Positions 63,228 to 64,000 of a DNA stretch of 64,000 nt are shown piece after piece; within the stretch, counting starts at the first letter, position 1, and each line of letters begins with the position of its first letter. Made by a program: the position numbers and the translations under genes. The stretch lies in the NCBI RefSeq assembly GCF_000739375.1, contig NZ_CP006704.1, positions 2,294,001-2,358,000 of the forward strand. Reading direction: 5' to 3'. Under the pieces are notes generated by a model, which was not told the origin of the DNA, made no database searches, and was given only the letters and a program-made list of their open reading frames with translations. The stretch comes from Comamonas testosteroni TK102. Lineage in GTDB: Bacteria > Pseudomonadota > Gammaproteobacteria > Burkholderiales > Burkholderiaceae_C.

Positions 63228-64000
63228 TCAGCGTCTGCTGCCCGGCAGCTTGACCATGCGGTACAGCTCGGCATTGCCGCGTGCGCTGTGAATGCCCAGC
63301 TGTGCCATGGAGCGCAGATCCAGATCCAGCGTCAGCGAGGAACGCGCCAGCGCGGAGGTGATGGCCGGCCTGCGCCCGTCCAGATGCCAGATGGGCGGGT
63401 ACATGCTGTGGCCATCACTGTCGATCACGCTGGCTATCTGGGGCTCCTCCAGGCTTTTGCCACGGCGCAGCACGACGGCGACTTCGCCATTGCCCAGCTG
63501 CACATAGGTGCCGGGCGGGTACAGACCCACGACATCGATCAAGGCCTGCTTGACTTCGTCGGCGTATTGTCCGCCTTGCTGCAGCACCTGCAGCGACTCG
63601 GTGGCAGAGCGCCCGCTGCGGGTCTTGCGCGGGCTGATCAGGGCCGCATAGCGATCCACCGTGCCCAGAATGCGCACCAGGCGCTCCAGCGGCTGCAACT
63701 GTGCCAGCGGCGCGGGCTGCAGCACGACATGGTGGTATTGCACGGTATCCAGCCAGAGTTGGTCGCGCACCATCAGCCGCTCCAGCATCAGGCGGCCCTC
63801 CATGGGGTGTTGCTTGACGGCTTCGGACTGCTGGCTGTTCAGCGGCGTGCGTTGCTCGGCCAGCTGGTTTTGCAGCACGGTCATGCCGATATTCATGGTC
63901 AGCGCGGCGCGTATCAGTGTGTCGCGCTCGGACTGAGGCAGCCCAAGCTCCTTGGCAAGGATATGGCACAGCCCTGCGCAGACCACGGCATGAGAGGGAC
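63228..64000 (-). CDS. HD-GYP-like metal-dependent phosphohydrolase, N-terminal part outside the window
   Basis: The frame runs from the stop at 63228 to the right edge without a stop, so the true start lies beyond 64000. Visible sequence contains a helical HD-type domain: HILAKELGLPQSERDTLIRA, HPMEGRLMLERL and VQYHHVVL, the pattern of HD-GYP/HD-domain proteins, followed by RILGTVDRYAALISPRKTRSG, an altered form of the GYP segment. A C-terminal beta domain (GTYVQLGNGEVAVVLRRGKS) is typical of such proteins. It may degrade cyclic-di-GMP, but the signature is incomplete and activity is uncertain. Confidence 0.7.
   Translation of the reverse strand, partial: PSHAVVCAGLCHILAKELGLPQSERDTLIRAALTMNIGMTVLQNQLAEQRTPLNSQQSEAVKQHPMEGRLMLERLMVRDQLWLDTVQYHHVVLQPAPLAQLQPLERLVRILGTVDRYAALISPRKTRSGRSATESLQVLQQGGQYADEVKQALIDVVGLYPPGTYVQLGNGEVAVVLRRGKSLEEPQIASVIDSDGHSMYPPIWHLDGRRPAITSALARSSLTLDLDLRSMAQLGIHSARGNAELYRMVKLPGSRR

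Overview
This 64 kb window is a G+C-rich chromosomal segment with densely packed genes and short ATGA or TGATG overlaps between co-transcribed genes. The proteins and intergenic motifs look like a member of the Comamonadaceae (Burkholderiales), most likely Comamonas or a close relative. That assignment rests on protein recognition, not on a search. I see no rRNA, tRNA, CRISPR array, transposase, integrase or phage gene.

Layout. 1-8.8 kb: a VWA protein cut by the left edge, a small unknown protein, a DUF808 membrane gene broken by one base, an OmpW porin, the ergothioneine genes egtD-egtB, O-acetylhomoserine sulfhydrylase and a membrane diguanylate cyclase. 8.8-17.2 kb: a DEDDy exonuclease, then a seven-gene minus-strand CoA catabolic operon (thiolase, two hot-dog hydratase subunits, SDR, acyl-CoA dehydrogenase, acyl-CoA ligase, enoyl-CoA hydratase) facing an AraC-type regulator. 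17.3-35 kb: a TetR-controlled operon resembling the acyclic-terpene (Atu) or leucine/isovalerate (Liu) pathways. It has a two-subunit biotin-dependent acyl-CoA carboxylase, two acyl-CoA dehydrogenases, an enoyl-CoA hydratase, a beta-keto acid cleavage enzyme, two ligases and SDRs. A Baeyer-Villiger monooxygenase and an esterase follow from a divergent promoter region. The substrate cannot be fixed from sequence; a branched isoprenoid-like acid or ketone is a reasonable guess.

35-41 kb: RlhA (23S rRNA hydroxylation), then a Nudix-fold repressor of the NrtR type with a degenerate Nudix box. It is divergent from a four-gene operon joined by ATGA overlaps: RNA 2'-phosphotransferase (KptA), HAD phosphatase, NADAR protein and ADP-ribosylglycohydrolase. 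The divergent promoter region holds two perfect palindromes. This is a compact predicted NAD+/ADP-ribose and RNA 2'-phosphate processing system and the most interesting part of the window.

41-57 kb: a periplasmic amino-acid-type binding protein, TadA fused to a dehalogenase-like hydrolase domain that seems to lack its nucleophile, an LD-carboxypeptidase with a histidine-rich N-terminus, a protein made of three helix-turn-helix-like repeats next to a large membrane protein, an EF-G outside the str operon, a penicillin-acylase-family Ntn hydrolase, an aldo/keto reductase and YbaK. 57-64 kb: PlsY, then DUF4178, DUF350, a membrane-fused spermidine-synthase-like protein and a Tat-exported FAD lipoprotein (probably one envelope-associated operon), and an HD-GYP-like protein cut by the right edge.

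Non-coding structure: a roughly 79-bp interspersed repeat ending in ACTTACGC-like inverted repeats occurs three times (44.07, 51.41 and 57.09 kb). There is also a second, GC-rich intergenic repeat, a long hairpin at 54.15 kb, and several palindromes that look like operators.
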